Part shown: one piece after another, positions 10,642-21,971 of the stretch
Layout: every line of letters starts with the position of its first letter
How positions within the stretch are numbered: position 1 is the stretch's first letter
Source: Endomychus coccineus
Taxonomy: Eukaryota; Arthropoda; Insecta; Coleoptera; Endomychidae
Direction: 5' to 3'
Assembly: GCA_958510875.1 (NCBI GenBank)
Contig: CAUEHT010000001.1
Location: 62,001 to 126,000 of the forward strand
Length of the DNA stretch: 64,000 nt
Notes under the pieces: generated by a model
The model's database searches: none
Told to the model about the DNA's origin: nothing
The model's input: the letters and a program-made list of their open reading frames with translations, nothing else
Translations under genes and position numbers: made by a program

Positions 10642-10776
10642 ATTAACAAGGTTGAATGGACATAGAATAAAACAGGCACCTCTTATTTATAAAACCAATT
10701 GACGTTTGAGAACATGGAATATACTGGCGGATAGCGTTAAGGACATGGAATAATTTGGCATAAAAATGTTATTTTC

Positions 10777-10870
10777 AATGTGGAATTTCTTTGCAAAAAT
10801 GCACGCATCCGGGCTTTGCTTGCACACTCATTAATTATCCAAGACTGGCGTGACAATAGTATTTTTCGAA
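10777..10870 (-). repeat. 94-bp direct repeat of Tigger coding sequence, copy B
   Basis: Near-identical to 6280-6374 and in the same orientation. It continues upstream, on the minus strand, into the N-terminal half of a Tigger transposase. Confidence 0.85.
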
Positions 10871-11183
10871 GTCATTTCATATACCAACTGCCTAACCTTG
10901 AACGTGTTTAATCCAAAGGCGATTTTACTGCATATCGTAATGTAATCACAGTGATTCTTCTTGTTCTTTAGTGAATATCAATCGTGCAGCATAATTAGAA
11001 ACCATTCTTGAATTTAGATTTTCTCTTTTCTTTAAACCGTATCTGTGTAAAATTGTAAAGTTCACAGTAAACATTTCTGTAGCAGTCCGAAGGCTTATGG
11101 TTATTTTTACCTCCGAAACTTCTGCCATCATTTGTTGAGCTGTACATTTTGCCCTTGTTTGTTCTTTCTTTTTTCGCACCATG
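10777..11183 (-). pseudogene. Tigger/pogo transposase, N-terminal DNA-binding half
   Basis: An ATG at 11183 begins MVRKKKEQTRAKCTAQQ and leads into VSEVKITISLRTATEMF, a psq-type helix-turn-helix as in CENP-B/Tigger proteins. A stop at 10946 ends this frame, but the next frame continues with ITICSKIAFGLNTFKVRQLV, the expected following block, so one frameshift is present. It then enters the shared 94-bp segment at 10870. The catalytic half is found 4.4 kb away at 5491-6374 in the same orientation. From 11184 to 12490 I see no supported gene. Confidence 0.75.
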
Positions 11184-12060
11184 ATAAACCTGTAACAAGA
11201 ATTTGAATGATTCAGAAATATATAAACTGTGGTATTTATGGTGGTACATAATGGTACGTGTCGCATTGTGTACTACCAGTAAAAGTGAAAAAATGCAGTC
11301 AACAGACACCCATAAAGAGGAGCAGGTGGTCCAAGGTAAAACTCCCTATTTTGCCCTGTATCAAAATGAAACGAAATACATCGACATTTCAGCAGCCTCG
11401 CTGTAACTGCTCAATACATTCTGCGCATGGACACGTTCGGCACAAAGCAGTATACTTTATTGTAATTGTTGTCTGGTTATCTTATCTGACTGATTTGAGC
11501 GAAAACCTTTATAATTCGTCGCCCGCTACTTTGGCGCAGTGGGGACATTCTGTGAAGCCACTGTAGAAATTCGGTTCATCCTATTACCAAGCGTCTAGCT
11601 GGCACAGAAAACTTTGTTATCCACGGAACCGAAAGTGGTGAGGGGTGCATTTCAAAGTTGTGATCAATAATTACTGAACATAGTATCAGTATTTAGATAC
11701 ACACTTTTGATCAGTTTGGGTGAATGCTATTAGCCGCGCTTTAATCGTAAAACCCAAACAGAACAGTGGTGAAATGGTTTGAAAACCACAGAAAATGCTA
11801 TAAGTTATCATAGGTTCCTGAAAATACGAAAATTCATCGAAGACGCGATTTACTTAGAATCTCCTTAATAAATCAACTGGAAGCTGATGCGGTATCTAAT
11901 TTAAATCTTAGTAATCAAGTGAAATATGAATGCAGAAATATTATTTATACAAATAAGTTTGAAGTATGGAATATCGAAAGGTTGAGGGAGGAAATATTTG
12001 TTCAGGAATATAATTGTTACCCTATATAGAAAAGCAGCCTATGGGAATTGATCAGTCCAT

Positions 12061-12130
12061 TAACAAGCTCGTCGTAGATATCGATTTTTCAAAGAATTGA
12101 AACAAATGGTATTTTTCTACGGATGCTATA
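12061..12130 (+). repeat. Short sequence repeated on both sides of the Crypton
   Basis: AACAAGCTCGTCGTAG followed by an ATATCGATTTTTC-like stretch here resembles AACAAGCTGGTCGTAG followed by AATATCAATTTTCC at 13886-13925 in the same orientation. Cryptons lack terminal inverted repeats, so short direct flanking repeats are compatible with an element boundary. The match is imperfect. Confidence 0.35.
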
Positions 12131-12490
12131 CAATGTGCCACTTCTCTCATCGCTTTCATACGTTCAAAACGAAAGATTTCTCACGCAGTGAAAAATATCC
12201 GCCAATACAGTGAGATATAATTTCTCACAGTGAGAAATAATTTCTCACTGTTATCACGATAACCCAAGTCAGTCATGAATTGTTACATGTCAGATTGATA
12301 TGACACGTTCTCCACGTTGACAACGCTACGCCGACGATTCGTGCAATATCCAAGTAGCCCATTGTTGGCGTTTCTATAACAACAAAACCGAAGCACTGCA
12401 TAATTATTGCTGTCAACTTACCCAACGAAAATAGTTTTATTGTTATTTGTTATAATATAAACAGTTCAGATTCATTAAATATTGAATATA

Positions 12491-13650
12491 ATGGAATACG
12501 AAGATTTAGAGTCGGAAAATACACCTCCAGAAATTATTCAGAAAGCAATAGATGTTTGCAATAATTTGCTACCAAGCACATCAAGAGAAAAATATGAAAT
12601 CGCTTACAGAAACTTTATGGACTGGAAAATGAAAGCCAAGATAAATTCTTGTTCCGAAAATACCTTGTTAGTTTATTTTGAAGAGTTGTCAAGAAGACTG
12701 AAATCATCAACATTATGGTTTCAGTACTCGATGCTAAGGAGTACCTTAATGATTAAAAACTGTGTTGATATATCAGAAAACGTAAAACTACGTGCATTTT
12801 TAAAACGCAAATCTGAAAAATATGTTCCAAAACAGTCAAAAACATTAACTTCTGAACAAATTCAACAATTTTTAAAAGATGCACCTGATGAAAAGTATTT
12901 GCTGATAAAGGTATGAATTGAAAATTTTTAAATTGTTATCGGAAAATTAATGTTTGGTTTTGATTTCAGGCTGCTTTAGCTATTGATTGGCCTTACAGGG
13001 GCATGTCGTTGTGATGAACTTTGAAAATTAAAAATTGATGACATGGAAGATCTTAGTTCGGCCCTTTTAATAAAATTACACGATACTAAAACCAAGGTTC
13101 CTAGAAATTCTCACAGGAGAATTCTACCAAATTTACAAAAAATATGTGAAGCTTCGGCCATACACAAATGAAACACGTTTTTTTTTTTAAATTACAAAAA
13201 TAGCAAATGTACGGAACAGCCTGTGGGGATAAATAAATTTGGCACCATGGCGAAAGAAATAGCGAAATTTTTGTAATTACCGAACCCTGAATTATATACT
13301 GGCCACTGTTTTCGAAGGTCATCTGCGACTATTTTAGTTAATGCAGGGGCAGATCTTTTAACTTTAAAACGCCATGGGGGTTGGAAATCCAGCAATGATG
13401 CTGAATCTTATATCGACAACGCCATAGCTAACAAAATGAAAATTTCAAAAAGTATAGTAGAATCCATTCAGCCTCCAGTGCCATTAGAACCTGAACACAA
13501 CAATGCTGTGGAAGCTCAGTACGTTTCCCCATCAACTTCAACTTCGACCGCAGCTAATATTTGAATTACCGAAAACATGTTGGAACAAAACAACCTACCA
13601 GGAATTAGTTTACAAAATAGTTCAAATATAACTGTTAATTACTATTTTAA
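12491..13650 (+). pseudogene. Crypton-type tyrosine recombinase, frameshifted
   Basis: The ATG at 12491 opens 142 codons of a SAM-like core-binding domain (ENTLLVYFEELSRRLKSSTL). The exon ends AAG|gtatga at about 12911, and an acceptor ttgatttcag lies at about 12970. Downstream, in shifting frames, come IGLTGACRCDEL (box I with the catalytic Arg), TGHCFRRSSATILVNAGADL (HxxR box) and HGGWKSSNDAESYID (catalytic Tyr). The R-H-R-Y set of tyrosine recombinases is therefore all present. One-base shifts occur near 12985 and 13015, with more near 13100-13180 including a T run. The C-terminus is Ser/Thr-rich. Cryptons insert by recombination without TIRs, consistent with none being visible. Confidence 0.8.
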
Positions 13651-13757
13651 ATAAAATATAAAAATGAGTTAATGACATACAAGTATTATTGTATATGTAT
13701 TTTAATTTTCAATACTTGAAAACAACGCATCCGTAGAAAAAGTACAATGTACAATTC

Positions 13758-13812
13758 GTGAGAAAACGACATATTTCTTCTGCGCTCGTGAGAAATATGT
13801 CGTTTTTCTCAC
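13758..13812. repeat. 21-bp stem hairpin downstream of the Crypton
   Basis: GTGAGAAAACGACATATTTC is followed after about 12 bases by its inverted complement, with one extra base in one arm. Related GTGAGAAA/TTTCTCAC motifs occur at 12190-12255, upstream of the recombinase. A role as a recombination or termination site is speculative. Confidence 0.5.
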
Positions 13813-13977
13813 TTGTTGTACAATATACTATTCCTCCTTTTGTAAGGTTTGTTAAGGTGTGTAAAGTAGTTGTAATGTAATTTCATGAACAAGCTGGTCG
13901 TAGTTCCAGAAATATCAATTTTCCCAAAAATTGTTAAAAAACTCAATGTAAATAATTTATTATTTTAATAACTTACA

Positions 13978-14277
13978 TCAATCAGGTAAATTAAATACAT
14001 TTTTCGAAAGCAGACGTGGTAGTAGATTGTCTAATAAATCTGACAGCATTGCTTGCAAATTCTCCTCTATCCCACCTGCGACAGTACACACGTGATAAGG
14101 TGTGGATGGAAAGGTGTAGGTAACTTCACACTCATAACAAACTAATGTTATTGGAGATTCAAGTACCTTCATGTTGAGAACTGATTGTACATTTGGTTGT
14201 AAATCAAATTCAGTCCTCGTGTTGTCAATAACTTTTGTTTGTTTACGGGATACGTGTAGAAACATGAGATTTTGCAT
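13978..14277 (-). other. Unrecognised ORF, possible exon
   Basis: A 99-codon minus-strand frame just outside the Tigger element at 14300 contains two Cys pairs (LVCYECEV and, further upstream in another frame, LCLHCRQK) and an acidic C-terminus. The spacing loosely suggests a zinc-binding fold. It matches no family I know, and the upstream Cys pair falls at the Tigger terminus. It may be the last exon of a host gene or chance. Confidence 0.25.
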
Positions 14278-14299
14278 CTTTCTGCCTACAATGTAGACA

Positions 14300-17041
14300 T
14301 AGGGGAGAGTTGCCTGATTTGAACCACTTCGAAAGAAATGACAATAATTCCGGTATTACTGAATTGTTAGCACACATTTTAAGCTCAAACGATAGAGAAA
14401 TATATAAACTTTTATTTTTACCGAACAAAAAGAACAAAAAACGAAACATTTTTGAATCCCAAATATAAAGCAATTTTGAGAAAAATGGTTCAAATTAGGC
14501 TACCGGTAGCCTAAAATGAACCACTAGTAACCCATATTAAAAATTAATGTTTACACATGTCACAGATCAAAATCTCGTCTTCTTCGATTCCTGCACACTT
14601 TTCGTGTGCCCATTTTGAGTACACTTGACATTTAACCCATCCTTCCTCCGCTACAGAGTTGGAATAAGAATCGTGACATTGCAAACACTGCGCATCTTCA
14701 TCTTCTTCTTCGCTTCTACCAGCTGATTCCTCCAATCTTTTTTTTTTAGTATTTCCGTGTCGTATTTTTGGCTTTTGTTTCGTTTTTTTGTTTTTAATCA
14801 ATCCTTTTGCTTTATTGAACAAATTTGATTTTTCATTTTGAATAGCTTCTTTAGTTTTCTTGCTCTCCTTATTTATTTTTGATTTTTCTGACTCTTCTTT
14901 ACTTATTTTTCTACCAACCAACTCATCTTTGTATGGTGTACTAGTCAGTTCTACAGCTGATGACGTATGATGACTTTTTTTGTATCACCACTGACTTTAG
15001 AATTCTTTGGAAGGGTACATATCTCTTCTACATTTTTATTAGATGTGTTAGGAATGACTTCGGACAAAATAGTAGATGAAGATGGACCAGCCTGACTATT
15101 TGATATTGGTGGTGCTTTGTCTTCAGGTGTTTTGTGTGTTTCGGACACAATGATAGATGAAGATGGACCAGCCTGACTATTTTTTAATATTGGTGGTGTT
15201 TTGTCTTCAGGTGTTTTGTTTGTTTCGAACACAATGGTAGATGAAGACAGACCAGCCTGACTATTAAATTTTGGTGTTGTTTCGTCTTCAGGTATTTTTT
15301 GTGTTTCGAAATTTTCTTTTTCCATTTGTCGCTCGACTGCGAGGGAAGGTGCAAACAAGTGGTTTGGGAAAAAATTCATATTGACAGGTCACATACCTGC
15401 TGCTTTAAAAGCATTTTCAGCTGTTCCGACAGTAGCTGCCCTTCCTTATGCTTCACTAATAAGTTCTGAAATATTGTAAGCTGAAATCCCCTGCCAAGAA
15501 TCTTGTGCCTGCACGAAGTAACTTTGTAGTGGTTTAAAAAATGCTACATCTAAGGGCTGGAGTCTATGTGTTGTATGTGCGGTTAGCTGAAGAAGATGAA
15601 TATGATTCTCGCGACAAAAATTATAAAACTTCTAAGTTATTGCTATGTGTTGTATGCCCATCTAATAGCCAACACTTTTCACAATTTTGTGAAAATGTTT
15701 AAGCTAAAGTAGAAATAATTCAGAGTTGATGTAACCCAAGTCAGAAATCTGACAAATACTTCCACTGGGAGCACCTTTTGCCAATTCAGGAGCATATCTT
15801 TTTCATTTGAAAATTATCATAGGGAGGATATAAAGGCCAGCAGCATTAACACAGCACACAAACTGTTGTGTTAACTCCCCTTTCACCACTAGTAATTCCA
15901 TCCACCTGTCTTTTGCCTTTTTTAGCAATAACCTTTTGCATTCTTTTTTGAACTGTGGAATACCCGGATTCGTCAACATTAAATATTGTGTTCGCATCAA
16001 TTTTATATTTGTCAACTAACTTTCCCAAAAGTTTGTAAAACTGTTACTTTCTCCTTGCAAAATCCTCTTGCTCGTGCAAGCGAAGTAGATTCTGGTTGTC
16101 TGAGTGATAATTCCTTATGACGCCTCATAAAGCCATAAAACCATTTTTTTCCAGCAATACATTTTTCTTTATTAAATTTGTGAGGTAATTTGTGCTTTTC
16201 AGCTAGTTGGAATGCAATTTTTCGGACATCTTTTATTGTTAAACCAAAAAACACTTCTTCAAACTTTAGAATGTGTTTGACTAATAATGTTTCCATTTCA
16301 ATATTAAAAACATTTCTTGTACCCATTCGTTTAATGCAATTATTTGCGATTCTATTTGTTCGTCGAATATGTCTTAACAGAGTTGATTTATTGATTTTAA
16401 ATCTTCGTTGGCACTCATTTAATCCAACTCCATCTTTGTAAGCTTTTATGGCCATTTCCATATCCTTTTCGGACCATTCACCATTTCTGCCTCATTTTTT
16501 CTGTGACATAATCCCGAAAATATTTTATTCTTATTATTTAATTTAAGAGGAAATAATAAAAAACTTTTAGATATACCAAAATGGAAATAGAAATAAAAAA
16601 AAATTATTTCCTAACACGTTTCTTAAATTGAACCGGTTCAATTTTAGAATCCCATTCTAGGTTCAATTTAAGAAACAACACTTTTCTTTTTTAAGTCAAC
16701 CTAAAATTTTTATTTGGAGTTGTTTTCATTTTATATTCACAAGAAACATCAAAAATACTCTAACAAACATAACTTGAATAACAAAAAGTACTTAGCTGAA
16801 TAAACTTTTTGTTAATCCCTCAAGTGAGTGTACTGAAATATTAGAGTCAACAATACAAAAATGAAAATCACGTTGTCAGCAACAGACACCAACGAGAACT
16901 AACGAGGAAATGTAACTGTGGGTAAGTTTTAGACCACAAACTCCAGTAGTTGAACATCAGATGGCATAGCCTGTCCCTCAATAAGGATTCATTTACGTGG
17001 TTCAATTTAGGTGGCGGTTCAAATTAAGTAACTCTCCCCTG
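14300..17041 (-). mobile_element. Tigger/pogo DNA transposon with terminal inverted repeats
   Basis: The left end reads AGGGGAGAGTTGCCTGATTT and the reverse complement of the right end reads AGGGGAGAGTTACTTAATTT, continuing GAACC in both. A second internal copy of the GGTTCAAATTTAAG-like motif lies at 16618-16640 and 16660-16675. The expected TA target duplication is not clear. The element is 2.7 kb and contains one transposase gene reading leftwards. Confidence 0.75.
14544..16509 (-). pseudogene. Tigger/pogo transposase with C-terminal PHD-like finger
   Basis: Reading leftwards: a psq-type HTH (GVGLNECQRRFKINKSTLLR), an HTH_Tnp_Tc5 domain ending in FMRRHKELSLRQPE, then the DDE_1 core with NVDESGYST (first catalytic Asp in the family's ..DE.G block), the HRLQPLDVAFFKPL block at about 15560, and a low-complexity tail. 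The tail has three to four repeats of about 30 residues (TPEDK.PP..NSQAGPSSS.I) at 14990-15300. A Lys-rich stretch and a Cys4-His-Cys3-like finger follow (CLQCHDSYSN, WVKC, CDMCKH). Stops near 15410-15700 and 16500 and frame changes near 16030 show it is not intact. A C-terminal PHD finger is known in insect jerky-like transposases. Confidence 0.75.
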
Positions 17042-17278
17042 CTACTGGTTTCAAAATGCGGCTACTGTCTTCGCGCTGAGCATCCCTCCTCTCAATACAA
17101 ATACAAACGAATAGCCTTGCTACATACTGCTGCTCTTGAAAGTACTGAATCCTTCAACCAAAAAACTAAATTTGTCCTTTATCATGCAATAATAATGTAA
17201 CTTATATAAAACAATTAACTGATATTACGTTTAGATTGAATGAAGCAAGGTCTATTGAGTTGCCTCACTAGTGGTGTT

Positions 17279-17527
17279 TGATGATGAGTTCATCTGAGCT
17301 TTTTTGTAGGTTTTTTGTTGATAATAAAACACTACTGCACTTTATAAAAGATGTATTATAGTGACATAACAAATATTGTAATGATTATAACAAAAATTGC
17401 TTGCAGTCATGGAGATTGCACTGATACTGTCATGCGAAGCGCAGAGCCGCCGATATGCTAGACTTTAGCCTGCAAATATATTGGTTTACAGCCAAATCGA
17501 GCACAAATGAATAAACGCTACTGTTCA
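17279..17527 (+). mobile_element. 249-bp deletion derivative of the Harbinger at 36.4 kb
   Basis: The left part (ATGATGAGTTCATCTGA and about 170 bp more) matches 36402-36590. The right part (GCCAAATCGAGCA through TGAATAAACGCTACTGTTCA) matches 39387-39420. Everything between, including both genes, is gone. It is therefore a non-autonomous relative sharing ends with the larger element. It sits directly beside the 3' end of the BEL/Pao pol. Confidence 0.75.
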
Positions 17528-17640
17528 TGCCGCCCCCTTTGAAAGTGTCCAGCTTTCAACCATATAAAGTCAATGAAAATTAAACAATTAATCAAAATAA
17601 TTACAAAATGAAAACAATAATGAGTTCATAGGTTTCAGTA

Positions 17641-20465
17641 TTAGTCCATACTTGTAGAGTCAATCGGTAACACGCAAACCTTCACAGAAGCTCTCTTAAA
17701 AATCCCCTTCGATGTTAAAAAAGACACTACGCGCACCACACCGTCTTCACCTGGATGCACCTGGACAACTCGACCTAATTGCCATTTCAGTGGAGGTAAA
17801 CGGTCCTCCTTGATTACTACCATTGTTCCAGGTTTAAGCACATTGTTGGAGGTAGATGTCTTCCATCTGCTTCTTTGTTGAAGTTGAGACAAGTAGTCCT
17901 TGGACCATTTCGACCAGAAGTGCTGTACCATTTGCGTTAACAGGTGGTACCTTTTAAGTTTGCTAGTTTTATATTGATTTAAATCTTCTTGAGGTAGGGC
18001 TGCCAATGACGATCCAATTAAAAAGTGTCCAGGAGTGAGTACATTTAAATCATCGGGATCCTCGGATAGAGGGATAAGAGGACGGGAATTTAAACAAGAC
18101 TCAACCTGTGTTATGACTGTGTTCAATTCGTCGTACGTTAAAGTATTGTTTCCGACCACCCTTTTAATATGATATTTAGCAGATTTGACTGCCGATTCCC
18201 ATAAGCCGCCGAAGTGTGGAGAGTGGGCTGATATAAAATGCCATGATATGCGTAAAATGCTCTGAAAATTTTGATTGGTTTGATGGATTCTGAAGGAATG
18301 AGTGAAGTTCTTGTAACTCATTGTGAGCACCCACAAAATTTGTTCCGTTGTCGGAATAAATGTTTTGACAAATGTAAGGCTTTGGTGACAACGCACACAA
18401 AAACACATAAGTAACCCTTGATTATTTCATGTCCTCTCAATTTACCTACCTTGATACCGAAAGGACCTGCATAGTCAACTCCACAGTTTGTGAAAGGATG
18501 ACTAGGAGTTATAAGTGATTTGGGAAGATCACCCATTATATGTTTAAAACCTATAGGTTTGACCCTGAAACATATTAAACACTGGTGCAAAATATTTCTG
18601 ATAGAACTACGCCCTGCTAATAGCCAATATTTCAGGCGAATTATAGCAAGTAAAGCTTGAGGTCCTGAATGCAGATTTTTGTAGTGTTCATGTAAAACGA
18701 TGAGTTTGGTTAAATTATGATTGTTTGGTAACAGAATCGGATGTTTTTGACTATACGGAATATCTGCCTTTCGTAACCGGCCACCCACCCTTAAAAGTCC
18801 CTTTTCATCCAAGAATGGATTGAGCTCTATGATTTTACTAGATCCAGGTAATGGTTTACCCTTATGTAAAGCATACATTTCTTTGCCAAAATTTCGACCC
18901 TGAGCTAAACGAATTAGAATTGTTAATGAATTGAGCAGTTCTTCGACCGTTAATTGCCCCGAGGCCCTTGTTGATGAATTTGATTTAGAATTGTTTATGA
19001 ATCTTAAACAATACGCTAGTACCCTTTTCAATTTTGTGAGACTGGAGAATCTTTGGAAAATATCAGTTGTTATTTGAGAACTGAAGGTATGATGGGTAAC
19101 TTTAACCTCATACCTAGTATTTGGCCATAAATTTTTGTCGTTACTCAACCATTCTGGTCCGTTCCACCACAATTTACAAAATTTCAAAGTATCTGAATCC
19201 AAACCCCTTGAAATTATATCAGCTGGATTATCCCTAGAAGGAATGTGCTTCCACTGATATCCTTTGGTTAGTTGTTGAATTTCAGCTGTTCGGTTTGACA
19301 CGAACGTTTTCCACTGACAAGGTTCCGAGCTCAGCCATGCTAATATTATAGTGGAATCACTCCAAAATTGAACAATGTTGAATTTAACCTTTAACGAGTC
19401 TAGTACTTCCCGTGCTAGTTTTGCTGTTAATAAAGCTGCATATAATTCGAGCTGTGGAAGATTTACAGTTTTTACCGGAGCCACCCTTGACTTCGCACAG
19501 ATCGATCGAACTTGATGACAGTTCTTTTGATCTGTCGATCTTATGTAAATTGCTGTGCCGTATGGTTTTTCTAAAGCGTCCGAAAAGCAGTGTAATTGAA
19601 TTTCCCGTGTATCACGACAAATTGTTTCCTTTGGTATTTCCAGTTCTTCCAAAGATGTAATTTGTGCTTTGAATTTCAACCATAATGTGTGAATATCAAG
19701 AGGAAGAGACTCGTCCCAACCTACTTTTAATTTCCAAATTTCTTGCATTATAAGCTTAGCCTTTATAATAGCAGGACCCACCAGCCCCAGAGGGTCAAAT
19801 ATTTGCGAAGTTACAGACAAAATTGTTCGTTTTGTTACCTTTGATTGCGTCACATCAATTTGTATTTTGTATTGTAAAATATCCCTATCCGAATTCCATA
19901 ATAACCCTAAAGCCTTTGTTGTTTCATCATTTGACAGATAATGCTCAATTTCTGATTTCTTACTTTCACCTACTAAAACCTCCGTTCTATTCGAAATCCA
20001 TTTCCTCAAAATAAAACCAGCCCCTTTGAGAATTTGACTAACTTGATCTTTTATTTTTGTTTCGTGTACCGATCTTGTACTCACCAATAAATCGTCCATG
20101 TAGAAATCGCGCAATATAGTTTGACTAGCAATAGGAAACCTTTCATTATTGTCTAAACCTAACTGTTGCAAACATTTCACTGCTAAAAAGGATGCCGGTG
20201 CCGTCCCATACGTGATCGTATTAAGTTGATAAACGCCAATTGCTTGTTCACATGAAAATCGCCATAAAATTCTCTGTAAGTTCCTGTGCTCCTTTGTAAT
20301 AAAAACCTGCCGGTACATTTTTTCCACATCCCCTGCTATAACTACTTCGTATCTTCGAAAGCGTAATAAAATATTAAAAGGGTTTTCTTGTAATTTAGGC
20401 CCAACCATCAAAACATTGTTCAAAGATAAACCCGTATCGGTTGTCGCAGACCCATCAAATACCAC
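17641..20465 (-). pseudogene. BEL/Pao pol: reverse transcriptase, RNase H, integrase
   Basis: The frame from 20465 has the RT start VFDGSA, LNNVLMVGP, the QRILWR block, TYGTAPASFLA and the catalytic FYMDDLLVS. The RNase H-like part carries LHCFSDALEKPYGTAIY and YAALLTAKLA. The integrase has an H2C2 region (HYKNLHSGPQALLA ... CLICFRVK), the first Asp in CGVDYAGPF, the second in YSDNGTNFVG, and HFGGLWESAVKSAKYH with the catalytic Glu. A frameshift near 18320-18408 separates the N-terminal integrase from its C-terminal 255-residue part. Another lies at 20465-20480, between the protease frame and RT. Confidence 0.85.
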
Positions 20466-20479
20466 CCTGCATTTTGTTG

Positions 20480-21568
20480 TTAAGATGTTTCTTTGAAAAC
20501 TCCGTGATGTGGTAAATAGTAAATTGGTTGATTAATATCCCTTAACCTGCTTAACTCCTCTGATGTTCCGATCTTTGTCATATGACCTAGCTCAATATAT
20601 TCCCGAATGAAATCCTGATATTGTAGCTTCATTTTGCCATCCCTGTCTAACCGTCTTTCTAGTTGCTGAAATCTTTTTAATGCTGTGTTAAATGAATCTC
20701 CTGAATCACCTATGTTTTCACGCAAAGGTAAATGAACAATGAATCTACCGTTTTCATCCCGTTTAGTTGTTTCATGAAATATTTTTTCACATTGCATTTC
20801 TTCATTAGAAAGTGGTTTTTTATTATGACATTCTTCTATTTCCCAGAATTTCTCAAGTTGATCTTGTATTTGTATGTTTGATGAAATATTACATGTTGTT
20901 ATATTATTTGTTAATTTATGAATTCCTAATACCGGCCCTGAAATAACCCAACCCAATTTTGTTTTTTGAATCACCGGTTTGTTTTTTCCTAATTTCAATT
21001 GGCCTACACATATTAAATCCCAGAATATCGAAGCACCTAACAGAAGATCTATTTTGTTGGTTCTGTCAAATGTGATATCTGCTAACGTAATATTTTGTGG
21101 AATAACTAAACTATTTGAGTCAATATTTATTGATGGTAAGTTTTCAGAAATTTTATCGATTATTAAAAAACGAGATTCAAACTTGAAATTGTTAAATTTG
21201 GAATGAACAACTGCATTAACAGAATGTGTGATGTTTGTTATACCCTGACCAATACACAACACTGGTATGTTGATTTTTTGTGCTGAAAGCTGTAATTTTT
21301 TCCAAAGATCCCTTGACATGAAATTCGATTGTGACCCTGAATCCAATAGTGTTATACACTCCTGTAAATCACCAAACCCGTCAACAATGTGTACCAGGGC
21401 TGTGGATAAGAGAATTTCAGCGGATAATGTGTTTGCAATACATTGATAATTTTGAACCGTATTTTGTGTTCTCGAAGTACGAGGTTCTTCCGAATGATCG
21501 GAATCGTCCTGTGACCCTGTTGATGCAATTACTGACCTAGGTTGTGTTTGTTCACTATGATGTATCAA
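20480..21568 (-). pseudogene. BEL/Pao aspartic protease and RT N-terminal linker
   Basis: The 362-codon frame has the retropepsin-like active site LLDSGSQSNFM at about residue 84, then GLWISG-type sequence (KLGWVISGPVLG) and a long linker. It ends in PIYYLPHHGVFKETS, which in intact elements runs straight into the RT start. One frameshift breaks that continuity. Upstream it continues into the gag zinc knuckles. Confidence 0.8.
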
Positions 21569-21971
21569 AGTGTTGTGTTTCCTTCCGCATTGTTTGCAGC
21601 CCCCTAATGTTCAGCTATCTACCCGATGTCCGTATTTTAAACAGTTCCAACAAGCCCCTGATTTTTTAACCTCTTCCCGTCTGGCTGATACTGCCAAATT
21701 TTGGAATTTTTTACATGTGAATAAGAAATGATTTTCTTTACAGATGATGCAAGGTTTTGTGACCGCCACAAACGACCTTGACCCATTTTGTTTATCTGAC
21801 TTGACCTTCCATTCTGATGTTTTATTTACTGTTTTATTTGAATCCATTGCTTCCAAAAGTTTTTTCTAAAAATATCTGAAATTCTGTCAGTGGCAAATTT
21901 GTTACTTGCACCGCTTTTTTGCCACTCCCTTTTAGCGATTAAATCTAGTTTATTTTCTGAAAAATCGTCAC

